Source: Austropuccinia psidii
Taxonomy: Eukaryota; Basidiomycota; Pucciniomycetes; Pucciniales; Sphaerophragmiaceae
Length of the DNA: 64,000 nt
Direction: 5' to 3'
NCBI GenBank assembly: GCA_023105745.1
Contig: JALGQZ010000011.1
Span: 17,386,975 to 17,450,974 of the forward strand
Shown: positions 32,701-45,525 of the stretch, piece by piece
How the letters are laid out: each line of letters begins with the position of its first letter
Position numbering within the stretch: position 1 is the stretch's first letter
Translations under genes and position numbers: made by a program
Notes under the pieces: generated by a model
Database searches by the model: none
Told to the model about the DNA's origin: nothing
Seen by the model: the letters and a program-made list of their open reading frames with translations, nothing else

Positions 32701-35700
32701 GACCAAGAACCAAGGGAAGGATTTCTTGTGCAGTACCAGGAGGAAACAAAAATAGAAATTCAGGACCTACAGTTAGAGGCAGGAATTTCACAAGATACTT
32801 CAAACAAAGACTTGTGTAAACACACACAAGCTGAAGAAACATTCCTAGTAACACCAAATAAAGGAATGGAATATATACATTGGACAACCAAAAATATGAC
32901 TATTTGTATTGAAAATGCTCAACACCCATTGATCATTGACAGTGGTGCACACTGCTCAATAGTGGCAAGAACCTATCTGAATCATTCCTTCTCAAATTGG
33001 GAAAAGCAACTCTTTTCAACCAAGGAAAGAGCTTCAAAAGTGCATCAGGGAATATGAAATCCATTGGGACAATTATCAAAGAGATAATTATACCCCCTAG
33101 GAAAGGTAATATCAGACTCAACCCAGAGCTTGTTGTGATTCAAGGTTCCCGCATCCAAGGGTTTTTACTGGGGACATACTACCAGAGGATGTATGGTATT
33201 GATATTTACAATAGTAAAAACAGGCATATTACCATTGGTACAAACAAGGAAAAGGAATTTTCACTTGATATATACCAAATATCTACCCATGACCCTCTGG
33301 AAGAACTACTGAATGAATTCAGAGAGGGCCAATTCAGCACCACATCCACCAGTAAACAGAAACTTAGTTTACTGAAAATGCGGAGAACAAATAGGCCAGC
33401 ATTTGCCATTGGTGAATAACCCTTAGGAAAAAACAGGGGCCATGACATAGATGTATATCTAGATGTGGAAAGACCCTATCCACCCATTCTGAGAAGACCC
33501 CCATACCCAGAACGTCTAGAAACTAGGAAGGAAATTGAGAAACACATCAATGAACTCCTAGACATGGATGTCATCAGGAAGATAGGACACAATAAAAGAG
33601 TGGAAATCAACACTCCTGTTCTTATCACCTGGTATGATGGCAAATCTAAGTTGTGTGGGGACTTCAGAGCTCTGAATAACTACACAAGAAGCTGACAGGT
33701 ACCCTATACCAAGGATACCTCATGCCCTGGAAAAGCTGGAAAAAGCCAGATATATAAACAAAACAGATTGTATGAAAGGCTTCCACCAGACTTTAGTTAA
33801 AACAATCTCCATGAAGTCACTCAGAATCATATGCCATATGGGTATATATGAGTACACCAGGATTCCATTTGGCATCAAGAATGCACCAGTCCACTTCCAA
33901 AGGATGATGGACACAATATTTCAAGAAGCAATTTTGGAAGGCTGGATGGTAATATATATTTATGATATTATTATATACCCAGAAACATGGGAAGACCATG
34001 TGCAGTACATAGACAGAGTACTAAGTAAATGCACACCCATAAATCAGAAAATTTCACTTAAGAAGTGCAATTTTGGCCAACAAGAATCACTGGAACTAGG
34101 AAATAAAGTCTCAGATCTTAGTCTGGCCATAGACCAGAATAAAGTAGCAGCAGTACTGCAAAAACCAGTATCAAAGAACATCAAAGAGATGCAATATTTC
34201 CTTGGGCTTGCTATCTACAACAGAAACCACATCAAAAACCTTGCCCACATAACTAGTAGTCTATACAAGTTATGTTCAAAAGATGTAGTTTTTTGAATTA
34301 CCAAAGAAAGAAGGAATGCATATGAGAGGATCAAACATGAACTCACTAATGCACCTGTGGTCGGCTTACCTTACTTTGAGCTACCATTGAAGTTATATAT
34401 AGATTCAGCCTGTAGCCAAGGCTTAGGGGCAGCCCTTCACCAAAGACAAATTGTAGATGGTGAACCAAGAGAGGGAGTAATATGCTACATCTCTAGGAAA
34501 TTGAAATATTCAGAAGCCAGGTATGGGGCCACCCAGATTGAACTTCTATTCTTATTCTGGGCTCTAGAGAAACTCCACTATTGTTTGGAAGGTGCAGTCT
34601 TTGAAGTCTACACAGACTGCACAGCCTTGAAGTCTTTATTGAACATAAAGACTACCAATAGACATATTTTGAGGTAGCAAATAGCTATCCAGGAGTATAG
34701 AGGCAAAATGACCATCATATACAAGGAGGGAAAAAGACACACCAATGCAGATGGCCTCAGAAGATGGCCACTGGATAATGTCAAAAGTAACACAGATTAT
34801 GACCCTGAAGTAGCAGCCAAGATTCCTATCCACTTCATGGAAATAGATAGGAGGAAGAACTTCAGATTTTCTGAATGGGAACCAGGAAGTGGTACCCCAG
34901 AAAGTGGAGACACTCATTAAGAAGGAACAGAAGACCTATTACAAGACTAAACAGTGTAGCATACTGTTGAAGCTCCTTCAACAGAAGTACAGGAGCCCAG
35001 AACTTGAATTCCAGTTAGAAGGACCCTGGTTGAGGGATTATAAGGATAACAGGTTTTTCCTTATAGATGGCCTTCTCTATCATAGAGAAAGGCACACAAG
35101 TGCACTAAAATTGATATACAGAGACCATATATCCCTGATCTTGGAAGAATTCCATGACTTCCCCTATATGGGACACATGAGTGAAGACAGGACCAAGGAG
35201 AGGGTAGCAAGCACAGGTTGATGGTCCAAATGGGAACAATAGTTGAGTGAATATATCAACACTGGTGAAAGATGCCAGAAGGAACACAGAAAACATGGAA
35301 AGAAGTATGGGCTACTTCAACACATAAAAGAACCCAAACACCCATGGGAAACCATTAATATGGACTGGGTCACAGGACTTGTCCCAGGAGGCAAAGAAAA
35401 TTTCAATGCCTTCCTAGTCATAGTTGATAGGTATAGAAAAAGTGTGAGTTGATTGCTATTTCACAAGGTGGACATAGCAATGAATACAGCTTTGTTATTT
35501 TGGAAAAGCATCATATTCACATTTGGAGTCCCAAAAATCATTATAAGTGACAGGGACTCAAAATTTACATCAGAATTTTAGACCAACCTCTATGAAATGT
35601 TGGGTACAAAACTTGCATTCTATAAAGCTTACCACCCACAGACAGATGGCTTAGCTGAAAGGATGATCCAGACTATGGAAGATATCATTGGGAGATTTTG

Positions 35701-36478
35701 TGCATATGGAATGGAATACAAGGAAAATTAAGGTTAAACCCATGACTGGGTTACCCTTCTACCAGCAGTTCAACTGACTTACAATACAGGTCAGCACTAT
35801 ACCACAGGGAAATCATCCTCCCTGGTAGAAAAAGGGTGGAACCCCATATTTCCTGTAGATCACCTGAAGAAGAATCTTCTGAATATCCACCCAACAGCCA
35901 AAGACTTCAATTATATGTGGAAGAGGAATAGTGATACAGCTGCTAGATGCATAGCTTAGGCAAAATCATACAACAAACATAGGTGGGACAAATCCCACAT
36001 TGAGCCTGACTTTAAAGAAGGGGACCAAGTGTTAGTGTCCACACTCAACTTCAGCAATATTAAGGGACCTAAAAAGATGAGAGACTCATTTGTGGGTCCC
36101 TTCACTATCATTGAGCTGATAGGGAAAAATGCAGTGGAGGTCAAGCTCACAGAGGAATTTTCTAGGAAACACCCAGTATTCCCAGTGAGTTGGGTTAAGC
36201 CATACTTCCAAACAGAGGAGAATAAGTTCCCCTCCAGGAAGAGAAATCCCACTCCACCTAAAATAGTGGAAGTAGAAGACTCCCCTGGCCCTGTGAAGAA
36301 AATCATGAAGGCCAGGAAAATTAGACTGAATGGTAAATACCAGAGACAATACTTGGTCAGATTTAAAAACCAGACTGCAGACAAAGACAAATGGTTAGCA
36401 GAAGAGGCCATAACAGATGGAAACCTTAATCTGAGGAGATTCAGGGCCTCTAGGAGGTCTTATTATTTTCATCAATGA
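29739..36478 (+). pseudogene. Gag-pol of element D, disrupted
   Basis: Aligns with C from ATG 29739 to TGA 36476-36478. The 410 bases matching C 19444-19853 are missing at about 29826. After the solo LTR is removed, gag continues (KPKPQGHAFNDPYYQ). The zinc knuckle is damaged (FHNCGSTDHYADNY). Protease DSGAHCS remains near 32938. TAG near 32443, TAA near 33416 and several frameshifts break the frame. The RT site near 33955 reads YIYD instead of YIDD, losing a catalytic Asp. Integrase motifs survive in pieces, and the C-terminal tail is open from 36029 to the stop. Confidence 0.9.
30435..31859 (+). repeat. Solo LTR of the C family inside D gag
   Basis: TGTCAGCCTGTGACTC...CAGCCTGACA, 1,425 bases, flanked by ATGAT (30430-30434 and 31860-31864). 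No interior is attached, so it is probably an LTR-LTR recombination product. Confidence 0.95.
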
Positions 36479-36502
36479 TGAGCCTTTTTTAGAGGGAGGG
36501 TA

Positions 36503-37920
36503 TGTCAGCCTGTGACTCAAAACCAGAGGACAAGCATGACAGCCAAATACCATAAACCAATGGTAAAGCTAAGATACCACCAAAAGATGGGGCTGAGCCA
36601 AATCAGATCAAAAGGTATCAAAAGAAATATGAAAACCATCACTTTCCAAATACACAAGTCCCAACATTATAGGACAAGTAATAACAAAGTTATTCCTGCT
36701 TAAAGTTGCTGCTGAGCATAAACCTTATTTTTCACGTCTAATCTGAAATACAGATAAATAGAATCAAACCCATCAAATGGGAATTCAAATTGAATCTCTA
36801 ATTAAGGGCTATCCAATTGTGCTAGCCAAACTGAGCTAGCATCAAAAGTATAGGAGTTATGGCCAAAATAAGGTTAAATAAAGGTGAATAAAATATTCAC
36901 CTCTCATATAGCTTCTACAGCTTTAGTGTGTGATACCTAAAGTGGGTTTATTTTGTAAAGAGAAAAATCAGGGCTATCTGATGGTGCCTTTCATTTCTCC
37001 ATATCTCAGCTAGAACAAACATCATGGAGCAAATAAGCTCCATACAGATATTGAGAAAATCATATGTATGAATAACAAAACTTGCACATGGAATACCTTT
37101 GCAATATTTAATGTTACCCATACCAAATGGGGTATCATTGTGTATATTGCATTCAGAGCCACAAAATGAACAAACATTGATCCCAATATCTTAAAAACTG
37201 ACAAAGTCATAGCAGTTTTGAGGTTAAAATCCCACAATTGGGCCAATACACCTTTAATGTGGGATAATCTTCCATAACTATGATTATGAGGTGTCAAATA
37301 CACAAATAAGAATGTTTATACTTTAATAACTCATAGTGCATTCAATACTGGGGCCCCATACAGGTTCTGTACAGCATTATATGCATTATACACATCAGAA
37401 GAGGGCTGTGTGGTCCCCAGATGAAAGTTTTCAACCTGTATTGGTGAAAACTGTCCATATGTGGTTTCAAAACCACATCTGAGCCTAATACAGTGTATAC
37501 AGGCTTTGTGGAAACCACAAGCCAGTACTCTGAAGTGAAAAACTCTCCACTTAATCTATGTGGATGGTATAGAGGATCATTCCGCCCCATTTTAGGATAA
37601 AAGGAGGCCTTTTCTCCACCAGAAAACGTTTCCTCATTCTGCTCTTGAATTCATATGTAGTACAACTGGCCAAAACAGCTATACTCCTGGAAAATAATCA
37701 GGTATTCATCTAACATTAAATATTGTAGTAGTTATTATTGTAAACCAACAGATAATTATTGCACCCAGGGCTTTCAGTAGCACTCACCACCGCTAAAACC
37801 CTTTAGTAAAGCCCTGAAACACTATTATAAAACCATTTTCCATTAATTTTATTCATTTCACAGTCACAGTTGGAACTGTATGTACTATTTTATTTACTCT
37901 ATCATACACTCAGCCTGACA
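36503..37920 (+). repeat. 3' LTR of element D
   Basis: TGTCAGCCTGTGACTC...CAGCCTGACA, followed by TGTCT. The purine tract TTTTTTAGAGGGAGGG lies just upstream. It is visibly diverged from the 5' LTR, so D is older than C. Confidence 0.95.
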
Positions 37921-37925
37921 TGTCT

Positions 37926-39272
37926 TCTAGTGAGAATAGTATAATGATATTTCCCTTAACTTGTTGAATATAAGTACTTTACTAATAGATGAATTTATAA
38001 TATAGGAAGACCTACTGTTAACTAAAGCTTTTTATAAGCCAATATTTAGTGTAATTTAATAATAATAATAATTTCTAGATTAACCTACTAGTAAGGGATG
38101 AATAATTATTTGCCTTCTTGGTATATAATTATTTCAATTCATGGGTAAAATAGGAGAAAATGAGAGAGAGAGGCCTCCTTTCATGTTGTGAGAAGTACGC
38201 ATGGGCTCTCCATGTAAGTCTTAATTCTTTCCCTTGGGATAATTTTTATGGTGTAGATTTTTGTACAAAAAAAGTCAGATGACATATCTGTTATACTTAA
38301 CTAGTAAGCTTTCACAGCCTTGAGATATTAATTCTGTTGTGTAGAACTGATAAGAGTGTCAGATGACTGAGATATTCTCACCATTTGTTTGGCCAAATTT
38401 AAGATTGAGATGTTTTTGCTCTTTGGGGATATTGATGAAGAATATCAGATTATTTCTCCTTTACACTGCTTTAGTCAGCTTGCACATCCTTGAAGAATCA
38501 ATTCTGGTGAGTAAAGGATGAAGATGGTGTCATGTGAATGAGCCCTTGCATAATTTGTTTGTAAGATTGATTTAATCCTAGGTGATCATGTTGTATAATG
38601 TGGGGATAGCTTGTGAGCTGTAATATCTGATTACTGTAATTTCTGTGAAGCTCTGAGTTTAGTGTGTTCTCCTTGCATGCAGCTAGTTGAATTTGAATTA
38701 AGTTCAGTTTGATGATCATGTGGCTGTGTAATGTCAAGATCCTATGCATGTGGACTGAATAAGCCTTTTTTGGGCTCCTATATTGTTGTGTAATTTTCAA
38801 TTTTTTAGTGCATTTTCATGTATTGAGTTGGATTTGATACTATCACCTGATCCCTGTGCTTTGTAATCTTTATTTTGATGATTGTAACCCTTAGTAATAT
38901 AATCATACTGATGTATTTAGGGTGGATATAATGCTACAATTTCACTTTGTCCATGTAATTTTTGAGTTTTCTGTATGCATTAAGCCTATATTGTGGTTTC
39001 TGTAAGGCATATATGTAAGATTTATTGTATATCTCTATAGGATTTGATTCCTCTACTATTTATTTATTTATAGAAATATTATGGTTATTTTTATTCTGAA
39101 TGCTAAATTATTCCTTTCCTTCATGCTATTGCTGTTATTACTGTGTTTTTGGGATTTTAATATGGTCTTTTGAGCCATGAATTCCTGAATTAGTCATTGA
39201 GATCTTGATTTTTCCAACTTTTAATTTTAAAAGAACTGCTTGAAACTGGGACAAAAGGTATATAATACCACA
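37926..39272 (-). repeat. Z 3' LTR, fragment 3
   Basis: TCTAGTGAGAATAG...TATAATACCACA aligns with 48666-50012. No gene seen. The next + strand bases, TCCCCCTCGCC, are the complement of a purine tract, marking the Z 3' LTR boundary. Confidence 0.9.
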
Positions 39273-41347
39273 TCCCCCTCGCCATTTGATGCTGTCCCCA
39301 GCATTCCAGTGTCAAGTATAGTATTCTGGTTTTATTAATGAGAGTTTCCTTTCTTCCATTTTTTTAATAAGTTTGGTTTATGGTTTCTGTTTGAGGCTTG
39401 TTATGTTAATTTCCAATCTGCATAGCTTCTTCTTTTTGTTTTTTCTTCTTTCCAATTCATTCTCTTGCTGTTCTTTGAGTATTGAAAATATGATAAATCT
39501 TCTTTTTTTTATGTCCAATTCCTTTCAATTATCCTGTTATTGATTGTTTATGTTAATTTTGCATCTTACTTCTTTGTTAGTTGATTGGAATCCTGTTTTC
39601 TCTTCTTTATTTGTTTGTATATTTATATTGATTTTGTCCAACACCATCAATATTTCTTGAGGGCCATATCCTCTCAATTTGATAATTTCAACCAATTTTT
39701 CCTTTACCATAAAAATAAATAAATGAATAATAAAAAAAGAACTTGGCATAGCTTAAGGTTTAATCCAGGACCTATTCGGGAGGGAATTTTGTTGGTTAAT
39801 GTTGAAAATAAAGTATTTAAACATTTTAAGGTTGTATCTAGGACCTTTTCTTGAATTGTTTTTTTTTGAATTTTCTTGATGAAAGATGAAATAGAGATTC
39901 AGCAAGCTGAAGGTTGTATCTAGGGCCTCTCCTTGAATTGTTGAGGTTTCTTAATGAAAAGATAAAAAAATGATTTCAACAGTTTAAGGTCTTATCAAGG
40001 ACCTATGATGATCCAGTTTAAGGTCATACTTAGGAAATTTTCTTGAGTTGATTCTTATTGAATTGTCTTGATCAAAGATAAAATGATTATTTAAACAGTT
40101 TAAGTTCTTATCTAGGACCTATTATTATTTTAATTTGTTGATAATAAATATAAAATAGGATATTTAGATAGCTTAATGTCATATTAAAGACCTATCCTTG
40201 AGTTATATTCTGTTTATGGGATTATTTAACTAATTTGATTGATTTTTTTTAACTTTTTGTTATGTTGTTTTTTCCTTCTATTGTATTTAGTAATATTGAG
40301 GCCCCATTTTTTCTTTGGTATAATTAATACCCATGTCATCCTTTTCATAACATCTTCAAACTACATATCCTTTGATGATTAAATTGTTGGGATCCCCCTA
40401 TCCATTTAGTAATCATCCCATAATTTCCACCTCTGATTATAATAAGAATTTTCTATTTGATAGTATAAATAAACATATTTTTTTCTTTTTTTTCAATATT
40501 TAACAATAATAATATAATAATATTGAGTACATAAAGATTATAGTAATAAATATTTTGAATAATAACATAAAATAAGATAAAAAATAAAAAAACTTAGAGA
40601 ATAATACAAATTAATATAGATAATATGAATAATACATGAAATCTAAGTGTAATAATGCTTTTTTAAGGGAGCCAGTGTAAATACTCCAAATTTAAAGTAT
40701 TTGTGTTTGTTTTCTGGCCATGGGTGTTTCTTTATTGTTTATTTTTTAGTGTAAATTCTACTTCTCATAAATTATATTTTCATTTAAGATTTGTTTTATT
40801 TTTTAAAGTCTACAGTACTGTAGCACTCTTTTTTAGCCACAATCAATCATTCTTCTTTCTATTTTTTTGTATTCCTTTTTTCAGTTCAATTATTTATTTA
40901 TTTTTAGAAAAAACAAAAATAAAAAAATTAATAATAACTTTTTTTTTCTTTGTGTGTGTGATGTATAGTGCTGTACCCTTCTTTTGCCATTGAAATTGTT
41001 CATTTTCTTTTTTTGTTTTTATTCTTTTAACTTCTTTTTTGCTGTTTTGCATTGTTCCGTGTTGTTCTTTTTTCTATATATATATATATATTTGTTTGTA
41101 GAGGAAAAAAAGAATAATAAAAATAATAAAAACAAGAAATAAATGACATATAAAATGAATTTATATAAATAAATAACACAATAATAAATAACATATAAGT
41201 AATAAAAAAAGGATTATTTTACTTTTCTAAAAAAAACAATAGAACAGTGATAAATAATATATAATTAATAAAAAAGGATTTTTTTTGGAATCAATATAGA
41301 AATGGTGTTCTTTTATGAATAAATGGGAAAATTTAGTAAAATATTAA
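39273..41347 (-). other. Non-coding 3' interior of Z with diverged tandem motif
   Basis: Strongly AT-rich, no supported gene. Between 39750 and 40197 the motif (C)AG(C/T)TTAAGGTYNTATCTAGGACCT occurs about seven times with changes, mostly 70-82 bases apart. A (TA)n run lies near 41076. The frame at 40703-40993 is phenylalanine-rich and reflects T-runs. Confidence 0.6.
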
Positions 41348-42080
41348 CTAAATAGGTGTGAGATACTGATACAAAACAAAACAAAGTGCCAGTCTGGTTT
41401 CTTTTATGGTTGTTTTAACATTATTTCTGGACCTCTCTCCCAGATTCATACTTAAATTTGGCGTTTCTTGTGGGATCAAAGTTTCAAGTATCTTCTTTAT
41501 TGTTGAGTAGTGTTTCATTTTTTGTTTGAGCTTGTTTGTATCCTTTTTATCTTGAATTCCTAGTTTTTTATGATTTTGGTGAGCATTTTTTACCCATTCA
41601 ATATGTTGATCTAAATTTTGGTATTCTTCCAGTCCTTTATCCTCAAATCTAACCTCTAATTGTTCATCCTTGCTGATCCAAAAGAATTCCCTTTCTTTCT
41701 TAGTGATTTTTTCTTTATTACTTGCTGTTTATTCATTTGGTACTTTCTGTATTTCTTCCAGCCACTTAACATGCTGACCTGAGCATTGATAATCCCATTC
41801 TGGTATTCTTTGAAGTTCCAGGTTGTAATTTTCATTTGTCAGCGGTTGCCAATTGGTATAGCCTTCCCAGGGGAATTGGTCTTCTGTAAGTAAAATTCAA
41901 TCTGCTTCAAGTTCTTCTATATTTGTTTGTTCTGATAAAGGTTTTTGATCCTGTTTTCCCTGTCTGTTACTGATTTAATCACTAATTTCTTCATTTTTAT
42001 TTATTTGGCTTTCCATAGCTTTGGCAAGGAAGAATAATTATTGAAGATTCCATTTGGGTGAGGGTGGTTCTCCATAAAAT
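41348..42080 (-). pseudogene. Accessory reading frame of Z, unknown product
   Basis: On the minus strand a frame reads EGYTNWQPLTNENYNLELQR, continues over one in-frame TAA, and ends ...YQYLTPI with TAG at 41348-41350. It contains two copies of Y-Q-x3-Q-H-(I/V)-x-W-(V/L): YQCSGQHVKWL and YQNLDQHIEWV, about 65 residues apart. It follows gag-protease in the Z transcript direction and is cut upstream by the solo LTR at 42081. I do not recognise the family; it has none of the RT, RNase H or integrase motifs. Confidence 0.45.
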
Positions 42081-43481
42081 TGTCAGGGTGACTCTATGAT
42101 ATAGCTTCAAAATGCTAATAAAAACTATAACTCTGAGTGTGACACAAAAATCATGATGATTAATTAATGATTCAATGGTTAAAAGTGCTATACTAAAAGA
42201 ATTTAGTGATGGTGAATGCTATTGATAGCCCTGGGTGCAGTGTTTACCTGTTGGTTTACAATAATTACAGTTATAATTATACCTGTTTAATTCTAAGGGT
42301 ACCCCTTCTTAAAGATGCTATAACACATAAGAATATTGAGAACAGGATGATGGATTGGCCTTCTGGTGAGGAAAGGCCTCCTTTTATCTTGTTCTGGGGT
42401 AGTGGGAGGTTGTTTACCTCTTCACACAACCACAGAGTGAAACCCTTCACCACTGTGGGCTGGTTTGTGGCTCTAAACAGTCAATACAGATCGGGATTGG
42501 GTAGAAATGTGGTCTTAGAACCACAAGTTGTCATTTTTACCCTATACAGGGTGAAAATGTTCACCAATCAAGTTCACAGGTCTGTTCTGGTGCTTCTGAC
42601 ATGTCAGAAGCTGTACATAACCTGTATGGACCTCTTCATTTGACTTGACTATGAGGTATTGAATTATAAACAAGCTTATTTTTCTATCTAGCACCTCATA
42701 ATCATACCTATGGGATATTATCCCACAGTAAAGCTGTATTGGTCTAAATGTGGGATCTTGACCTTAAAACTACTATAACTTTTTCAGTTTTTGAGATATT
42801 GAGCTCAAAGTTGGTTCATTGTGTAGCCCTGGATAGTATCTAAGCAAGTGTACCTCCTTTGTATGGGCGAAATCAGATATGGCCAAGTCATGCCAGGTTC
42901 AATTTTAGTTACCCAGATATATGATTATATTGAAATCTGTATGGAACTTGTTTGCCCCATAACTTTTGTTTTAGATCATATTTGGGGAATTGGATGGAAC
43001 CATCAGATATCCCAGATTTTTCTCTTTCCAAAGAGACCCCACTTTGAGTATCTCACACCAAAACTCTAGAAGCTAGATGAGAGGTGAATATTTTATTCAC
43101 CCTTATTTGACCTTATTTTGGCCATATTTCTATAGTTTTGGTGCTAGCTAAATTTGGCTAGTACCATTGAATAGCCCTTATTGAGAGCTTTAATTTGAAT
43201 ACCCATTGGATGGGGTTCAGCCTCTTTCTCTGCATTTTATATAAGAGGTGAAAATTAAGGTTTATTCTCAGCAACTGCTTTGAGCGTGAATAACTTTGTT
43301 ATTCTTTGTCCTATGATTATAGGACTTGCATATTTGGAAAGAGGTGATTTTTCCCTTTCTTTTGATACATTTTGAGCCTGTTTGTCCCAGCTCCATGTTT
43401 TTGGTTGTATTCTGCTCTACCATTTGTTTATGGTATTCTGGCAGTCATTCTTGTGCTCTGGTTTTGAGTCACAGGCTGACA
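42081..43481 (-). repeat. Reversed solo LTR of the C family inside Z
   Basis: Reads as TGTCAGCCTGTGACTC...CCTGACA on the minus strand, 1,401 bases, flanked by AAAAT (42076-42080 and 43482-43486). It is quite diverged; the palindrome is degraded. Frames inside it (such as 42206-42643) are chance. Confidence 0.9.
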
Positions 43482-43486
43482 AAAAT

Positions 43487-44810
43487 CTTGTTCCATACAA
43501 TTTCTGATGTTGGTAGAATCTTTAGATTTTGGGTTAATTGTTTCTTCATGTTTAGTGATTTTTCTTTCCTTTCCTGCAGTAATTAGCTGTTTGATAGCTT
43601 TATTTTCAGGTTGGATCTCATTTTTCACCTTTCTGTTTGGGTTGAAAGCTTCAAGGTGCTGCAGATATTCTAGGAATATCTGATCCTTATTGGATGTAGG
43701 GATATGAAATAGGTCATTCTTTTCTAGAAGATAATTATATGATTCTTATTTTGGGTCTTGAATTAGTTCTTTGGACAAATATTGTTCTGATTTTCTTATT
43801 CCAGTTTTTAAATTTTGTAGGTCTTGTTTAGTAATATCTTTCTTTTCCATAATAAGCCTTGGGTCAATGTTTACCATATTTGGGGAAAAAGGTTGAAGTT
43901 TTTGAATTTTGTTATTATCCTTTTTGAGTGAACCTTTTGGCTGGGATATTTTTGCAAATCCAATTGGTGACCTGGTTATTCCTTGTGGTAAGAGCAATTT
44001 ACTTTGATCCATATTATTTTTGATATTTGTTTTTCTGGATTCTTTCTTTTCAGTTTCTTTACCATAATCATTTTCATTTTTTGGTTGATTTTCAATGATA
44101 TTTCACAAGCTTTTATCCAATTCGACATATTCTCTAGGTTTTGAAATTGAGTCAATACTTTCTTCCTAAACTCCAGGGTTTTCTTGAGGGTTGAGATGTT
44201 TATTTATGGTAATTTTGTATTTGAGAGAAATTTCCTTCAAAGAACTCAATGCTGATTTATCAGGATGACAGTTCAAATTCCTAGCTTCTTCTGTGAAATT
44301 AATGATTTTCATAACTGGCCTTATACTTGAGCTCCAATTATTTTTGAATATTCCTTTTGAAAGGGACTTCAATGCTTTAATAGGTGAGAGGAGCTTGATG
44401 AGTAGTTTCCTTCTGATTTCTTCAGGATTCTTCAAATCATAACTGTGGATGGCTTTAGATATTTGGTTAAACTGTTCTCTATAGTCCCCTCTTGAGTTTA
44501 AAATTCCTTTAGGGCTTCTTTATTTATGCTTTGAATTTATCTCTTTTTAATCCATTGGAGCTAAGTCCCCTTGAATTTTCACTTTGTATCTAGAATTTTT
44601 TACTTCTTTACTATCAAGTACTTGATGAGAATTTTCCTCTTTTCTGGTATTTTGCTTCTCTGAATAAAAAAATTTCCCTTTTTATTCAGATGAAGTCTTC
44701 TTTTTTACAGGTGTGTTGGCCAAAGTTTGAATTTCTTGAGGTGATTCTTTATTTTTGAAATATGTTACATTACTTCCTATATTCTCCTTTTCTTGTATTC
44801 TTAAACTATT
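43487..44810 (-). pseudogene. Decayed coding stretch downstream of Z protease
   Basis: Long minus-strand open pieces (44435-44166 and 44012-43746, and the frame before the solo LTR) are lysine-rich and helical in character, e.g. KALKSLSKGIFKNNW and KKDITKQDLQNLKTGIRKSE. No polymerase or integrase motif was seen. They probably belonged to one frame downstream of protease; function unknown. Confidence 0.4.
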
Positions 44811-45515
44811 TTATCCTTCTACTGTTGCAGATGAACAGGCTTCCATACCTCCTGGTGGGTTTTCTCTCCATCCTAATTTCTGTGGCAAACAAATTGGTAA
44901 ACACAGTCTTCTTCCATATGGCTCTATGTAACTGAATATTTCCCCTTTTTGCTGCAAAAAACCTAGTCTGAGGTTATTTTCTGGAAGTAAGGGTCTTCCC
45001 CATAATGTGCAAGCTTCTCCTCTTTCCACAAAAAAGTGTATACTTCTTTCTTCCCCAGTAATTAGAGTAATAGGAGTAAATTCTGCTAATCCAGCTATTG
45101 AGCTACAGTGACCACCGATTCCCCTTAAATTCATGTTGAGACATCTTGTGGTGAGTCTGGCTTTCATTGCTGAATCTTCTGGTATTATGTTCAATTCTGA
45201 TCCTGTATCTACTAATGCCATTATTTTATGTCCTCCTTCTCCTAAATATAGCTTCATAAAGCTCAATGGGAAGGAATAATGAATTTTGGTTTGTTTATAA
45301 TCTATCAAATGATGGTTTATGAGCTTAGTTTGAACTTCTTTTGTGTCAAGTAAGTTGATTGAGTTTCTTTCTTCTGTTTTCAAACTTTTAAGTTGGTTGA
45401 TAAATTTAGGTGACATAATCAGAACTTTCTCTAAGATGAGATTTATTTTCTGATCCAAAACTGTTTTGACAATTTGACTCATAACCTCTTGAAATTCTGT
45501 GTGTTCTTGCTTCAT
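44811..45515 (-). CDS. Aspartic protease region of Z
   Basis: 234 residues on the minus strand. The catalytic motif LVDTGSELNIIPE is followed by NMNLRGIGGHCSSIAGLAEF and by LWGRPLLPENNLRL, the layout of a retroelement aspartic protease (DTG, then a hydrophobic-Gly flap end). The C-terminus (GEIFSYIEPYGRRLCLPICL) is a conserved-looking tail of the same domain family. Upstream coding pieces link it to gag with stops and a frame change near 45526. It would process the Z Gag precursor. Confidence 0.8.
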   Translation of the reverse strand: MKQEHTEFQEVMSQIVKTVLDQKINLILEKVLIMSPKFINQLKSLKTEERNSINLLDTKEVQTKLINHHLIDYKQTKIHYSFPLSFMKLYLGEGGHKIMALVDTGSELNIIPEDSAMKARLTTRCLNMNLRGIGGHCSSIAGLAEFTPITLITGEERSIHFFVERGEACTLWGRPLLPENNLRLGFLQQKGEIFSYIEPYGRRLCLPICLPQKLGWRENPPGGMEACSSATVEG

Positions 45516-45525
45516 ATCCTTGTTC

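Larger units (their letters stand above)
27360..37920 (+). mobile_element. Ty3/gypsy element D, decayed C-type copy
   Basis: Flanked by TGTCT (27355-27359 and 37921-37925); the uninterrupted sequence ACTTGTCTTCTAGTG in the other Z LTR near 48660 confirms the empty site. LTRs are 27360-28758 and 36503-37920. The interior matches C throughout but has many stops and frameshifts, a 410-base deletion in gag and a solo LTR at 30435-31859. Confidence 0.95.

Noticed and set aside
38498..39006. Minus-strand 100-residue frame in the Z LTR
   Set aside because: Not preserved at the matching place in the other Z LTR (about 49240-49740).
39750..40197. CRISPR-like array
   Set aside because: Repeats are diverged and unevenly spaced, spacers are AT-rich, and the genome is eukaryotic.
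40703..40993. Phe-rich 96-residue frame, possible membrane protein
   Set aside because: Made by T-runs in AT-rich non-coding DNA, opposite to Z's coding strand.
42206..43069. Open + strand frames
   Set aside because: They lie inside a reversed solo LTR and have no counterpart in other LTR copies.
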